From assembly GCF_018614095.1 (NCBI RefSeq), contig NZ_JAGGOY010000097.1:43526-107525 (forward strand): 64,000 bases of DNA, read 5' to 3'. This stretch comes from Streptomyces sp. ISL-87 (GTDB taxonomy: Bacteria > Actinomycetota > Actinomycetes > Streptomycetales > Streptomycetaceae). Every line of letters starts with the position of its first letter. Position 1 is the first letter of the stretch. Both the position numbers and the translations under genes were made by a program. Positions 17,800 through 28,900 of the stretch are shown here, one piece after another. The notes under the pieces were generated by a model, which searched no databases, was not told the DNA's origin, and was given only the letters and a program-made list of their open reading frames with translations.

Positions 17800-20700
17800 C
17801 GCACTACGACAGCGACGTGCTTGAGGAGAAGGCGAGCGCGTACCTTGAGCGCCTCCTCTCCGAGACCACCAAGCTCCCCCTCGCCCGGGTCGATGCCCAG
17901 GCGGCCTTCGAGAGCTTCGGTGTCGACTCGGTCATGGCGATGACCATGACGGTGCGGATGGAAGCAGTCTTCGGCCCGCTGCCCGCCACCCTGTTCTTCG
18001 AGTTCGGTACGCCCCGCGCGCTGGCCCGGCACCTGGTCGCCACCCGACGGTTCGACGTGGCGGGTCTCCTCGGGGAAGACGCGGCGGACACGGCGGCCCC
18101 GGCCGCCGAGACCCCGGCCCCCGGCGCGGCCGCGTCCCCTCCCGGTGCCCGGTCCACGGGTCCCCTGCGGCGCAAGAGCCTGTCGTCGACGAGGTGGTCG
18201 GCGCGGAAGCCGCAGGCGCCCTCGCTGCCGGCGGCCCGATCCGGGCCCGCTCTCCCCGAGCGGCAGGGGCTGGACATCGCGATCATCGGACTCGCCGGGC
18301 GTTACCCCAAGGCCCGCACCGTGGAGGAGTTCTGGGCGAACCTGGCCGCCGGACGCGACTGCGTCACCGAGATACCTGCCGACCGGTGGGACCACCGGGC
18401 GTACTTCGATCCGGACCCGGACGCGCCCGGCAAGACGTACAGCAGGTGGGGCGGATTCGTGGACGGTGTCGACGAGTTCGACCCGCTGTTCTTCAACATC
18501 TCGCCCGTCGAAGCGGAGCGGATGGATCCGCAGGAGCGCCTGTTCCTCCAGTGCGTCCACGAGACCGTCGAGGACGCGGGATACACCCCGGACCGGCTGA
18601 AGGCGCCGACGGAATCCGGCCGCACCCCCGCCATCGGCGTCTACGTCGGCGTCATGTACTCGGAATACCAGCTGTACGGAGCCCAGGAGCAGGTCCTCGG
18701 CAACCCGGTGACCGTCTCCGGGAACATCGCGGCCGTCGCCAACCGGGTCTCGTACTTCTTCGACTTCAAGGGCCCGAGCCTGAGCGTCGACACCATGTGC
18801 TCCTCGTCGCTGACCGCCATCCACCTGGCGTGCCAGAGCATCCGGTCCGGTGCGTGCGACATGGCGATCGCAGGCGGGGTCAACGTGTCGGTGCACCCCA
18901 ACAAGTACCTGCTCCTCGGTCAGAGCCGCTTCGTCTCCAGTACGGGCCGGTGCGAGAGCTTCGGCGAGGGGGGCGACGGATACGTACCGGGCGAAGGCGC
19001 GGGCGCCGTTCTGCTGAAGCCCCTGGAGCGGGCCGTACGGGACGGGGACCACATCCACGGGGTCATCCGGGGCGTCGCCGTCAACCACGGTGGAAGGACG
19101 AACGGCTACTCCGTCCCCAGCCCCGCCACCCAGGCTCGCGTGGTCACCGACGCATGGCGCCAGGCCGGGATCGACCCGAACGCGGTCGGCTACATCGAGG
19201 CGCACGGCACCGGCACCTCGCTCGGGGACCCCATCGAGGTCGCCGGACTCACCCGTGCCTTCCGCGAGCACACGCGCGACGACCGGCTCTGCGCGATCGG
19301 TTCGGTCAAGAGCAACATCGGCCACGCCGAGAGCGCCGCCGGCATCTCCGGGCTCACCAAGGTGCTGCTCCAGATGAGGCACGGCAAGATCGCCCCCTCG
19401 ATCCACTCCACCAGGCTGAACCCGAACATCGACTTCGGCAGCACGCCGTTCACGGTCCAGCAGACGCTCGCCGACTGGACGCGGCCGGTCGTCACCGTCG
19501 ACGGCGAGGAGCGCGAGCTCCCCCGGACCGCCGGCATCTCCTCCTTCGGGGCGGGCGGTACCAACGCGCACCTGGTCCTTGAGGAGTACCGGCCGGACCC
19601 GGCCGACGCGCCGGACCCCGCTGTCGCCCCCCGTGGCCCCGTCCCGGTCGTCCTGTCGGCCCGCACCACCGAGCGCCTGAAGGAGAAGGCGGCGCAACTC
19701 GCGGACTGGATCGAGCGGGAGAACCTCTCGACCGGTGACCTGCCCGCGCTCGCCCACACCCTGCAGGTGGGGCGCGAGGCCATGCGGGAGCGGCTCGGTC
19801 TCGTCGTGTCCGCCGTGCCGGACCTGGTCGCCCGTCTCCGGGACTTCGGTGACGGACGCCAGGACGCCGAGGGGCTGGTCCGCGGCAGGGCGCGCGCATC
19901 GGCCGCCGACACGGGCCTGTCCGAAGCGCTCGCCCGGCGGGACCTCGCGGGGCTGCTGGAGCTGTGGGTCGAGGGCGGCACCGTCGACTGGCATGCCCTG
20001 CACGGGAGCCGGTGCCCGGCCCGCATCGCCCTGCCCTCCTACCCGTTCGCCAGGAACCGGTACTGGATCGACACCACGCGCTCGGCCGCGGCCCTCGCTC
20101 CGCACGGGGCGACGGAGCCGTCCGGCGCCGCGGCGGCCGGTGACGACCGGAATCCGGCACCCCTCCTCTTCACGGAGTCCTGGGAGCCGGAGGCGCTGCC
20201 CGCCGCCCGCCGGGCCGATGCGCCGCGCACCCTGGTCTGCCTCTGCCCCGACCCGGCGGACCGGGCCGAGCTGGCACGTACCGCTCGCGAGCTGGATCCC
20301 GCCGTCACCCTGCTGTTCGTCACGCGGGGACGGGGATTCGCCCGGACGTCCGACCACGCCTACGAAGCCGATCACCGGACCCCGGACGACTTCGTCCGCG
20401 TGTTCGAGGACATCCGGTCGCGGTACGGCGCCGTCGGCGGCGTACTGAACCTGTGGTCCCTGGACGACGCGGCGGAGCCCGGCTCGTACACCACCACCGT
20501 GCACCTCCTGCGGGCGATCGCCGCATCGGGGCTGCCGGTGGGGCGTGTCCTGCAGGCCGGAGAGTTCCGCGACGGCGTCGAGCGGGCGTACGCGGAGTCG
20601 TGGCTCGGCTTCGATCGCTCCCTCGGCAGGGTGCTTCCCGACGTGCAGTTCGCCGCGATCCTGGAAGAGGTCCAGGACACGCCCGGCAGGACGCCCCGCG

Positions 20701-23700
20701 GCGCCTGGTTCGCACGCTTGTGGAACGAGTGGACGGCCGGGACGTCCGGCAGCGCGCTGTACCGCGCCGGGGTTCGCCATGTCAGCCGGGTCCTTCCGAG
20801 TCCGGCCCGTGCCGGCAAGCACCTCCTCAGGCCCAACGGCACCTACCTCATCACGGGGGGCACCGGCGGCCTGGGTCTTCTGCTCGCCGAGCACCTGGCC
20901 AGGAACTGGTCGGCACGCCTGGTGCTGACCGGGCGCTCTGCCCTCGACGCCCGCAAGCGGCGCAGCATCGCGCGGATCGAGTCGCTGGGCGGCGAGGTCC
21001 TGTACCGACAGGCCGATGTCGCCGACCGGCAGGCCATGCGGGAGGCGGTGGCCGCGGCGCGCGAGCGGTTCGGCCCGGTCAACGGCGTCGTACACGCCGC
21101 AGGCGTCGCCGAGAGCGGCTCGCTGCTCGCCGGTGACGTTCGATCCTTCCGGGACGTGCTCTCCGCCAAGGTGGACGGCACGCGCGTGCTCGACGACGTG
21201 CTGGCAGCGGAACCCCTCGACTTCGTCTGCTACTTCTCCTCGACGTCGGCAGTCCTCGGCGACTTCGGCGGCTGCGCCTACTCGGTGGCCAACCGCTTCC
21301 AGACGTCCTACGCGCGCCATCGCGACGAGCGGGTACGCCGGGGAGCGTCGTCCGGCGCGACGATCGCCATCAACTGGCCCCTGTGGAGCGGTGGGGGCAT
21401 GGGGTTCGACGACGCGTCGGGCATCGAGCTGTACCTCTCCACCAGCGGGCTGCGCCTGCTGGGGGAGGCCGAGGGCCTCACGCTCTTCGAACGCCTCCTG
21501 GGGCAGGGCGAGACACAGCAGATCGTCATGGCCGGCGATCCGTTACGCGTACGGCGCATGCTCGACGCGGACACCGCGCCGGCGGCCCCGCGACCCGAGG
21601 TCCGCCCTGCTGCACCTACACCCGCCCCCGCACCCGCCCCCCGTGCGGGCGTCACCCGCTCCGCGGACAACCCGAATGCTCCAGACACAGAGGGAGGGGA
21701 GGACATGGAGGACACGGACGCCGAGGCGCTGGTGCTCTCGACCCTCAGGGCGGCGATCGTCGATGTACTGAGGGTGCCCCGCGAGCAGATCCACGCCGAC
21801 GAGAACTTCTCCGAGCTCGGGTTCGACTCCGTCAGCCTGGTCAAGCTGGCCAGGGCCCTGGGCGAGAGCCTCGCGATCGAGGTGCTGCCCTCGGTCTTCT
21901 TCTCCCACTCCACCCCGGAGAAGCTGGTAGCCCACCTGACCGCGGAACACGGGGAGGCACTGCGCCGGCACCGCACGGAGCGGGCAGCGGCCTCGGACAT
22001 GGCCCATGCGCCATCCGTGACCCCGGAGCCTTCCAGGACCCCGGCGGCGGAGGCCCCCGTCACCGCGGCCGAGGACCGGTCCGCGTCCGCTCCGGCCCCG
22101 CGGCCCACGGCGCACACGGAGCCGGAACCGATCGCCGTCATCGGCATGAGCGGCCGCTTCCCCGCCGCTCGGTCCGTCGACGAGTTCTGGGAGAACCTCC
22201 TGCAGGGGAAGGACGCATTGTCACCCGTCCCGGCGGACCGGCAGGCAGACTGGAAGGGGCCGGAGGCCGTCCGCTGCGGATTCGTTCCGGGAATCGCGGA
22301 GTTCGACGCCGCGTTCTTCGAGATATCGCCGCGCGAGGCGCGCACCCTTGACCCGCGCCAGCGACTGCTGCTCCAGGAGACCTGGCGTGCCCTGGAGGAC
22401 GCGGGCTACGGCGAGCGCAGGCTGCGCGCCGGGACGATCGGTATGTTCGTCGGTGCCGAACAGGGCGACTATGGCGACCTGACCGGGGGAGAGGGCGGCA
22501 TCACCGCCCAGCACGAGGCGATCATGGCTGCGCGCCTGGCCTACCTCCTCGACTTCTCCGGCCCGGTGCTGGCCGTCAACACCGCCTGCTCCTCGGGACT
22601 GACAGCCGCCCACCAGGCATCCGCGAGCCTGCGCGCCGGCGAGTGCGACACCGCAGTGGTCGCCGCCGCCAACCTGGCGACCACCGGTCGCGGCCTGACC
22701 GAGATGGGCAAGTCGGGGATGCTCTCCGAGAGCGGAGTGTGCCGCGCCTTCGACAAGCGGGCCGACGGCATGGTCCTCGGTGAGGCCGTCCCCGCCCTCG
22801 TCCTCAAGCGCCTGTCCCAGGCGGAAGCCGACGGCGATCGGATCCTGGCGGTCATCCGCGGCAGCGGTATGAACTACGACGGCCGGACGAACGGCATCAC
22901 CGCCCCGAACGGGGCGGCGCAGACGCGGCTCTACCGGCAGGTCTACGAGCGGCACGGGATCGACATCGAGCGCATCGAGCACATCGTGGCTCACGGCACG
23001 GGAACGCAACTCGGCGATCCCGTCGAGGTCAACGCCCTGAACGAGGCGTACCGGGAACGCACGGACAAGACCGGCTTCTGCGCGCTGACCTCCACTAAGA
23101 CCAATGTCGGTCACACCCTGGCCGCGTCCGGGCTGGTCGGCCTGATCGCCCTCGTCCAGTCGGTACGGCACGGCGTCGTCCCGGCGAGTCTGAACTGCGA
23201 CCAGGACAGCGACTACATCGGGTGGAAGGACAGCCCCTTCTACGTCAATAAGGTGACCAGGTCCTGGCCGGCCGGGCCCACGGGAACGAGGCTCGGCGCG
23301 GTCAGCGCCTTCGGCATGAGCGGGACCAACGTCCACATGGTGGTGGAGAGCTACGCCGAGCCCGCCCGCCGGGCCCCGGTCACCGAGGCACCGGCTCTGC
23401 CGCTGCTTCTCTCCGCCAAGACTCCGGAGGGACTCCAGCGCCGTATCCAGGAGCTCCGGTCGGCGCTCGCAGAAGGAGAACTCGACTACCAGCGGCTGCG
23501 GGACACGGCCTACACGCTCCTGGAGGGCAGGCAGCACTTCGCCCACCGCTGCACCATCGTCGTCAGCGCTGTCGGCGACGTCCTCTCCGTACTGTCCGCG
23601 GCCGAGAGCGGCCGGGACCATCCCATGGTCGTGCGCGGCGAAGCGCCACGCGACCGGGACCGTTCGCTGTCGGACGTCCAGGCGCGAGCGCTGCTGGACG

Positions 23701-25901
23701 TGCTTCGGGCACCCGGCGTACCGGCGGAGCGGTACCGGGAGGTGTGCTGTGCCCTGGCCGAGCTCTACTGCCGGGGCGCCGTCCCGGACTGGTCGGCGCT
23801 GTTCACGGGCGACAGGCCGCGGATCATCGCGCTGCCCGGCTACTCCTTCGCGCGCTCGCCGCACTGGGCCACTGACGGGCGCCGTGCTGCGGCACCCCCG
23901 GCTGCGCGGGAGTTCCCGCCGGCGCCCCCGGCACAGGAGCCGGGGAAGCCGGCCGCGCCGCGTGCCGTTCCCGGGAAGAAGCCCCGGATCCAACTCCAGG
24001 ATCCGGGCGCGGCGGCCGTCCCGAAGACGGCCCCTGTGGGCAAGCCCCGGAACGTCGTACTGACCGACACGGGCGAGGGGGCGGGGCGGCCGGTTCCTTC
24101 GGCCCCGCCGGTTGCTCCGGTGGCTGCTCCGGTGGCTGCTCCGGTGGCTGTGGCCGCGGTTGCGTCGGGTGGGGTCGGTGGGTCGGGTCGTTCTGCGAGT
24201 GTGTTGCGGGACGAGTTGAGGGCGGGGCTCGCGGCGGTGTTGTTCCTGTCGGAGGGCGAGGTCGATCCTCGGCGTAATTTCGTGGAACTGGGTCTGGACT
24301 CCATCATCGGGGTGGAGTGGGTGAAGTCGATCAACAAGGCGTATGGCACGTCGTTGACGGCGACGCGGTTGTACGACTATCCGTCGGTGATGGAGTTGGC
24401 GGCCCATGTCGGGCAGTTGATACCGGAGGCGGAGGCCGTTTCCCCGGTGGTGGACCCGGTCCCGGAACCGGCTGCGCTACCGGTGTCGTTACCGGTTCCG
24501 GAACCACTGGCGGAACCGGAACCACTGGCGGAACCGGAACCGGAACCGGAACCGGAACCGGTGCGGGTGCCGCCAGTGCCCGGGAACGCCCCGTACACCG
24601 CCGTTCGCGGTGACCGCGTGGCCGTTGTCGGCATGTCCGGGCGTTACCCGGACGCGGAGAACCTCCGCCAGTACTGGGCCAACCTCCGGGACGGTCGTGA
24701 CTCCGTGCGGGAAGTGCCCGCCGAACGCTGGGACATGTCCCGGTACTACGATCCCCGCCCCGGGACGAAGGGCAAGGCCTATTGCAATGCGATGGGCTAT
24801 CTGGAGGACGCGGACTGCTTTGACCCGCTGTTCTTCAACATCTCGCCGGCCGAAGCGGAAGGCATCGACCCGCAGCACCGCCTGTTCCTGCAGGAGGCGT
24901 ACCGGGCCTTCGAGGACGCGGGCTACGCCCCGGGGTCGATGAGCAGGATGAAGTGCGGTGTCTATCTGGGCATCAGCGGCAACGAGTACAGCTTTCTGGT
25001 GTCCGGCAACGACAGTCAGGAAGACTCCGTCGCGACGAGCAGCAGCAACGCCATCGCCGCCGCACGCATCGCCTACTTCCTCAACCTCAAGGGCCCGGCG
25101 ATCGCCCTCGACACCGCCTGCTCGTCCTCTCTCGTCGCGTTGCACCTCGCTCAGCAGGCGCTGGCCAGTGGTGAGATCGACATCGCCCTGGTCGGAGGTG
25201 TGTCGCTGTACCTGCTTCCGGGCACCTACGTCAGGATGTCGGGAGCGCGGATGCTGTCGGCGCGGGGGCAGTGCCGGTCGTTCGACCAGGGAGCCGACGG
25301 TTTCGTGCCGGGCGAGGGCGTCGGAGCCCTGGTGCTGAAGCGGCTGAGTGACGCCGAAGCCGATCACGATCACATCCACGGCGTGGTTCTGGCGTCGGGT
25401 ACGAACCAGGACGGCAAGACCAACGGCATCACGGCGCCCAGCGCCAACAGCCAGATGGAACTGTTCCGTACGGTCTACGACCGGTACGGCATCGACGCGG
25501 CGTCCATCGGCTACGTCGAGACGCACGGTACGGGGACGACCCTCGGGGACGCGATCGAGCTCGACGCCCTTTCCACGGTCTACCGCGAGCGGGGAGTCGC
25601 CCCGAGGGCGTGTGCGATCGGCTCGGTGAAGAGCAACATCGGGCACACCTCCGCCGCTGCCGGCATCGCCGGCGTCCACAAGGTGCTGCTCGGCCTGCGC
25701 CACGGCCTGCTCGTACCGTCCCTCCACGTCGAGACTCCCAACGAGCTCCTGGAACCTGACGACTGCCCGTTGACCGTCAGCAGGGACCTCCAGTTCTGGG
25801 ATGCCCGGAACGGCCACGAGCTGAGGCGGGCCGCCGTCAGCTCCTTCGGATTCAGCGGAACAAACGCCCATGTGGTGCTGGAGGAGTATCGCCATGCGTG
25901 A
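17796..25901 (+). CDS. Trans-AT PKS protein C: ACP / KS-KR-ACP / KS-ACP(beta) / KS
   Basis: 2701 residues. The GTG start overlaps the stop of protein B by four bases (GTGA), and the protein begins directly with an ACP (Ser 45), which supplies the carrier for the inactive module of B. Then: KS 158-600 (Cys 335, EAHGTGT, SNIGH); KR about 790-1210 with cofactor loop near 1019, Tyr 1162 and no B-type Asp (GVAESG), so probably an A-type KR giving an L-hydroxyl; ACP Ser 1345; KS 1445-1855 (Cys 1598, in the NTACSSG context); ACP Ser 2169 with Trp 2175; KS 2270-2698 (Cys 2442). The KS-ACP module without KR, plus the Trp flag, marks it as the first beta-branching site. The protein stops right after the KS motif NAHVVLEEY; the KS flanking domain is found at the start of protein D. 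Confidence 0.95.
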   Translation: MTHYDSDVLEEKASAYLERLLSETTKLPLARVDAQAAFESFGVDSVMAMTMTVRMEAVFGPLPATLFFEFGTPRALARHLVATRRFDVAGLLGEDAADTAAPAAETPAPGAAASPPGARSTGPLRRKSLSSTRWSARKPQAPSLPAARSGPALPERQGLDIAIIGLAGRYPKARTVEEFWANLAAGRDCVTEIPADRWDHRAYFDPDPDAPGKTYSRWGGFVDGVDEFDPLFFNISPVEAERMDPQERLFLQCVHETVEDAGYTPDRLKAPTESGRTPAIGVYVGVMYSEYQLYGAQEQVLGNPVTVSGNIAAVANRVSYFFDFKGPSLSVDTMCSSSLTAIHLACQSIRSGACDMAIAGGVNVSVHPNKYLLLGQSRFVSSTGRCESFGEGGDGYVPGEGAGAVLLKPLERAVRDGDHIHGVIRGVAVNHGGRTNGYSVPSPATQARVVTDAWRQAGIDPNAVGYIEAHGTGTSLGDPIEVAGLTRAFREHTRDDRLCAIGSVKSNIGHAESAAGISGLTKVLLQMRHGKIAPSIHSTRLNPNIDFGSTPFTVQQTLADWTRPVVTVDGEERELPRTAGISSFGAGGTNAHLVLEEYRPDPADAPDPAVAPRGPVPVVLSARTTERLKEKAAQLADWIERENLSTGDLPALAHTLQVGREAMRERLGLVVSAVPDLVARLRDFGDGRQDAEGLVRGRARASAADTGLSEALARRDLAGLLELWVEGGTVDWHALHGSRCPARIALPSYPFARNRYWIDTTRSAAALAPHGATEPSGAAAAGDDRNPAPLLFTESWEPEALPAARRADAPRTLVCLCPDPADRAELARTARELDPAVTLLFVTRGRGFARTSDHAYEADHRTPDDFVRVFEDIRSRYGAVGGVLNLWSLDDAAEPGSYTTTVHLLRAIAASGLPVGRVLQAGEFRDGVERAYAESWLGFDRSLGRVLPDVQFAAILEEVQDTPGRTPRGAWFARLWNEWTAGTSGSALYRAGVRHVSRVLPSPARAGKHLLRPNGTYLITGGTGGLGLLLAEHLARNWSARLVLTGRSALDARKRRSIARIESLGGEVLYRQADVADRQAMREAVAAARERFGPVNGVVHAAGVAESGSLLAGDVRSFRDVLSAKVDGTRVLDDVLAAEPLDFVCYFSSTSAVLGDFGGCAYSVANRFQTSYARHRDERVRRGASSGATIAINWPLWSGGGMGFDDASGIELYLSTSGLRLLGEAEGLTLFERLLGQGETQQIVMAGDPLRVRRMLDADTAPAAPRPEVRPAAPTPAPAPAPRAGVTRSADNPNAPDTEGGEDMEDTDAEALVLSTLRAAIVDVLRVPREQIHADENFSELGFDSVSLVKLARALGESLAIEVLPSVFFSHSTPEKLVAHLTAEHGEALRRHRTERAAASDMAHAPSVTPEPSRTPAAEAPVTAAEDRSASAPAPRPTAHTEPEPIAVIGMSGRFPAARSVDEFWENLLQGKDALSPVPADRQADWKGPEAVRCGFVPGIAEFDAAFFEISPREARTLDPRQRLLLQETWRALEDAGYGERRLRAGTIGMFVGAEQGDYGDLTGGEGGITAQHEAIMAARLAYLLDFSGPVLAVNTACSSGLTAAHQASASLRAGECDTAVVAAANLATTGRGLTEMGKSGMLSESGVCRAFDKRADGMVLGEAVPALVLKRLSQAEADGDRILAVIRGSGMNYDGRTNGITAPNGAAQTRLYRQVYERHGIDIERIEHIVAHGTGTQLGDPVEVNALNEAYRERTDKTGFCALTSTKTNVGHTLAASGLVGLIALVQSVRHGVVPASLNCDQDSDYIGWKDSPFYVNKVTRSWPAGPTGTRLGAVSAFGMSGTNVHMVVESYAEPARRAPVTEAPALPLLLSAKTPEGLQRRIQELRSALAEGELDYQRLRDTAYTLLEGRQHFAHRCTIVVSAVGDVLSVLSAAESGRDHPMVVRGEAPRDRDRSLSDVQARALLDVLRAPGVPAERYREVCCALAELYCRGAVPDWSALFTGDRPRIIALPGYSFARSPHWATDGRRAAAPPAAREFPPAPPAQEPGKPAAPRAVPGKKPRIQLQDPGAAAVPKTAPVGKPRNVVLTDTGEGAGRPVPSAPPVAPVAAPVAAPVAVAAVASGGVGGSGRSASVLRDELRAGLAAVLFLSEGEVDPRRNFVELGLDSIIGVEWVKSINKAYGTSLTATRLYDYPSVMELAAHVGQLIPEAEAVSPVVDPVPEPAALPVSLPVPEPLAEPEPLAEPEPEPEPEPVRVPPVPGNAPYTAVRGDRVAVVGMSGRYPDAENLRQYWANLRDGRDSVREVPAERWDMSRYYDPRPGTKGKAYCNAMGYLEDADCFDPLFFNISPAEAEGIDPQHRLFLQEAYRAFEDAGYAPGSMSRMKCGVYLGISGNEYSFLVSGNDSQEDSVATSSSNAIAAARIAYFLNLKGPAIALDTACSSSLVALHLAQQALASGEIDIALVGGVSLYLLPGTYVRMSGARMLSARGQCRSFDQGADGFVPGEGVGALVLKRLSDAEADHDHIHGVVLASGTNQDGKTNGITAPSANSQMELFRTVYDRYGIDAASIGYVETHGTGTTLGDAIELDALSTVYRERGVAPRACAIGSVKSNIGHTSAAAGIAGVHKVLLGLRHGLLVPSLHVETPNELLEPDDCPLTVSRDLQFWDARNGHELRRAAVSSFGFSGTNAHVVLEEYRHA
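24111..24150 (+). repeat. Short tandem repeat in inter-domain linker
   Basis: A 12-base unit (gctgctccggtg) is repeated about three times and encodes an Ala-Pro-Val linker just before the beta-branching ACP of protein C. It is a flexible tether, not a separate element. Confidence 0.8.
24190..24420 (+). other. Beta-branching ACP domain of protein C
   Basis: The carrier motif is GLDSIIGVEW: Ser codon at 24300 and Trp codon at 24318, exactly six residues later. A Trp at this position is the known flag by which HMG-synthase cassettes recognise their target ACPs. The module has no reductive domains, so the ACP-bound beta-ketone would be free for attack. Codon choice here (many ttg, tcg, gtt) is clearly less GC-biased at third positions than the flanking KS domains. 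Confidence 0.85.
24499..24561 (+). repeat. Glu-Pro linker repeat after beta-branching ACP (protein C)
   Basis: Repeats of ggaacc and of the 18-base unit gaaccactggcggaaccg encode a run of Glu-Pro dipeptides between the beta-branching ACP and the following KS. Such EP linkers are rigid and extended. A similar linker occurs at the equivalent place in protein D. Confidence 0.85.
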
Positions 25902-28900
25902 GACGACTGAACACGCCCGGTCATCGGCTGTCGTGATCGTCCTGTCGGCAGTGTCGGAAGGGCAGTTGGACACCCGCGTACGCGATCTGCTCACCTTCGT
26001 CGAGGAGCAGCCGCAGCTCGATCTGGTCGACCTCGCCTTCTCGCTCCAGGCGGGGCGGGCGGCGCTGGACTGCCGGCTGGCTTTCACCGCCGACTCCCTC
26101 GACGCGGTGGCCCGGGGGCTGAGGACCCATCTGGGGCAGGACGGCACGGTCGAGGTCTTCCGCGGCCGCGCACCGGGCGCGCCGGAGTGGGAGGAGCAGA
26201 GCGAGGAGGACCGCGACCTGGTCCGCTCGCTGGTCTCCGCCCGCGCTTGGCGCCGTGTCGCGGAGGACTGGGTCGGCGGCCGTGCCGTCGACTGGGCCGG
26301 GCTCTACGCTCCGCGCAGGCCCTTCCGCATCCCGCTTCCCACGTACCCGTTCGCGAAGGAGCGGTACTGGGTGGCCACGAGCCCCCCGGCCCCCGCCGGT
26401 TCCGTACCGCCGCCGGCGGCTGCCGTGCTCCACCCCCTGCTGCACCGTGACACCTCCGAGCCCGGAGGCCGGCGCTACCGGTCGACCTTCACCGGCCAAG
26501 AGCCGGTCCTGAGGGATCACCTGGTGCACGGGGTGCGGACGCTGCCCGGCGCCGCGTACCTGGAGATGGCCCTTGCGGCGGCGGCCGACTCCCGGGGCCG
26601 GACGGTGGCGGACAGCGTCGGCGTCGCCCTCGCGGACGTGGTCTGGATCCGGCCGCTCCGCATCGACGACCGGCCGCGCGACCTGCACGTGGTGCTCCAG
26701 CCCGATTCCCCGGACGCGGTCCGCTTCCAGATGTCCGTCGCCGGCGAGGACGCCGGGACCGCTGTGCTGTGCACGGGATCGGTGGTGCCGTGCGAGGCGG
26801 CACCGGCCTCCGTGGACCTCGCGCGGCTGCGGGACGCATGCGGCGAACGGCGCTGGGAGGCGACGGAGCTATACTCCGCGTTCCGGTCCGCCGGGATGGG
26901 GTACGGCGATTCGTTCCACGCCATCGAGCACCTGCTCCTCGGGGAGTCCCAGGTGCTCGCACGCCTGGTGCTGCCCGAAGCGGCGCGCGTCGACGCGGAA
27001 GGCTGCCTCCTGCCCCCGGGCCTGATGGACGCGGCTCTCCAGACCTGCGCCGGAATGATGGCCGGGGAACCGGACGCCGGGCGGACGGCATTCGTGCCGT
27101 TCGGGGTGGAGCGGGTCGAGGTGCTCGCCGCGCCGGGCGAAGCCCTGTGGGTCTGGGGCCGCCGTGGCGCCCGGGACACCGTGGGCGGGTCCACCCGCAC
27201 CTTCGATCTCGATCTGTGTGACGACGCCGGACGAGTCCGGGTACGCGTCCGGGGCCTCTCGGTACGGGCGCTGCACCCGGAGGCGACGGCCGAGGCAGCC
27301 GTCGCGCATGCGGACGGCCAGGTGTTCGCCTCCCCGCGCTGGCAGCAGAAGCCGCTGCCCGACGCGGCCGTCCCCGCCATCGGCGGGCGGGCCGTGGTGT
27401 TCGCCGAGAACGGCGCTCTCGTGGACGGTGCCACCGCGGGTCCGGGCTGCGAGGTGGTGACGCTCAACGCCCGGGCCGCCACCCTCGACGGCCGCTACAC
27501 GGAGTACGCGTTACAGGTGTTCGAGAGGATGCGGCAACTGCTGCGGGACGGTACGCAGACGCAGTACGTCCTCCAGATCCTGTTGACCGATCGACCGGAG
27601 TCAGCGGTGCTGACCGGTCTCGGCGCACTGCTGAGGACCGCGGCTTTGGAGAACCCGCGGATCACCGGACAGGTCGTCGTCGTGGCCGCCGAGACCCCGG
27701 TAGCTGTACGGCTCGATCTCCTCGCGAGGGAGCGGCGCAACCCCGTCGACGCCACCGTGAGGCTCCGCGGAGACCGGCGTGAGGTGCTCACCTGGGCCGA
27801 GGAGTGCCCGGCGGAGTCCCCCGGCTCGCCGTGGCGGTCCGGAGGCGTCTACCTCATCACCGGCGGTATGGGCGGCCTCGGCCGCATCTTCGCGGAGGAG
27901 ATCGCCCGGCAGGTGAAGGACGCCAGGCTCGTCCTCGTCGGCCGTTCCCCGGAGACGGAGCAGTCGCGCCGGATCCTCGAACGGCTCCGGGCCTCGGGCG
28001 CGGAGGTGTCCTACGAACCGGTCGACGTCGCCGACCGAGCCGCGGTCAGGGCTCTGGTCGACGGGATCCGGCGCACGGCGGGGACGGTCCACGGGGTCGT
28101 CCACAGCGCCGGCGTGGTCGCGGACGACTTCATCCTCAGGAAGTCCGCACGGGAGTTCCGCGAGGTCCTCGCACCGAAGGTGAGCGGTCTGGTGAGCCTC
28201 GACGAGGCGACCGAGGACCTCGATCTGGACTTCTTCGTGACCTTCTCCTCCGGCGCCGCCGTCACGGGGAACGTCGGTCAGGCCGACTACGCGGCTGCGA
28301 ACGCGTTCATGGACGCCTTCGCGGAGCACCGCCAGGGGCTCGTGGCCGACGGGCGTCGGTCCGGCCGCACCCTCTCGATCAACTGGCCGCTGTGGGCCGA
28401 GGGCGGTATGGGCGCCGACGCCGGTACCCGGACGGTGCTGCGCGACCGCTTCGGGATCTCCCCGCTGGAACGCGACGCCGGGATCGGGGCATTCGGCCGG
28501 TGCCTCCACACGAACCACCACCAGGTACTCGTCGCCGCTGGGCACACGGACCGGATCAGGAAGGCGCTGACGATGCAGCAAGCCGGAGAACACACGGCAC
28601 CCGTGAACACCGGAACTCCCGTCGCCCCGGCGGCGGTCCGGGACGACGGCCTGGGGGAGTGGACCGTCGCGTACATCACCGCGCTGCTGTCGGAGGTGCT
28701 GAAGGTGCCCGCACGGCGCATCGAGGCGGGCAGCCGTCTGGAGCGCTACGGCATCGACTCGATCCAGGCCCTCAACCTCACCGCCCGGCTGGAGGTCTCC
28801 TTCGGAAACCTGCCGAAGACGCTGTTCTTCGAGCACCAGACCATCAAGGCGCTGAGCCGGTACTTCATCGAGGTCCACCAGGACCGGCTGCGGGAGCTGA

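Noticed and set aside
24499..24561. Repeat array as a possible CRISPR
   Set aside because: The units are in frame, contiguous and without spacers; they encode an EP linker within a PKS.
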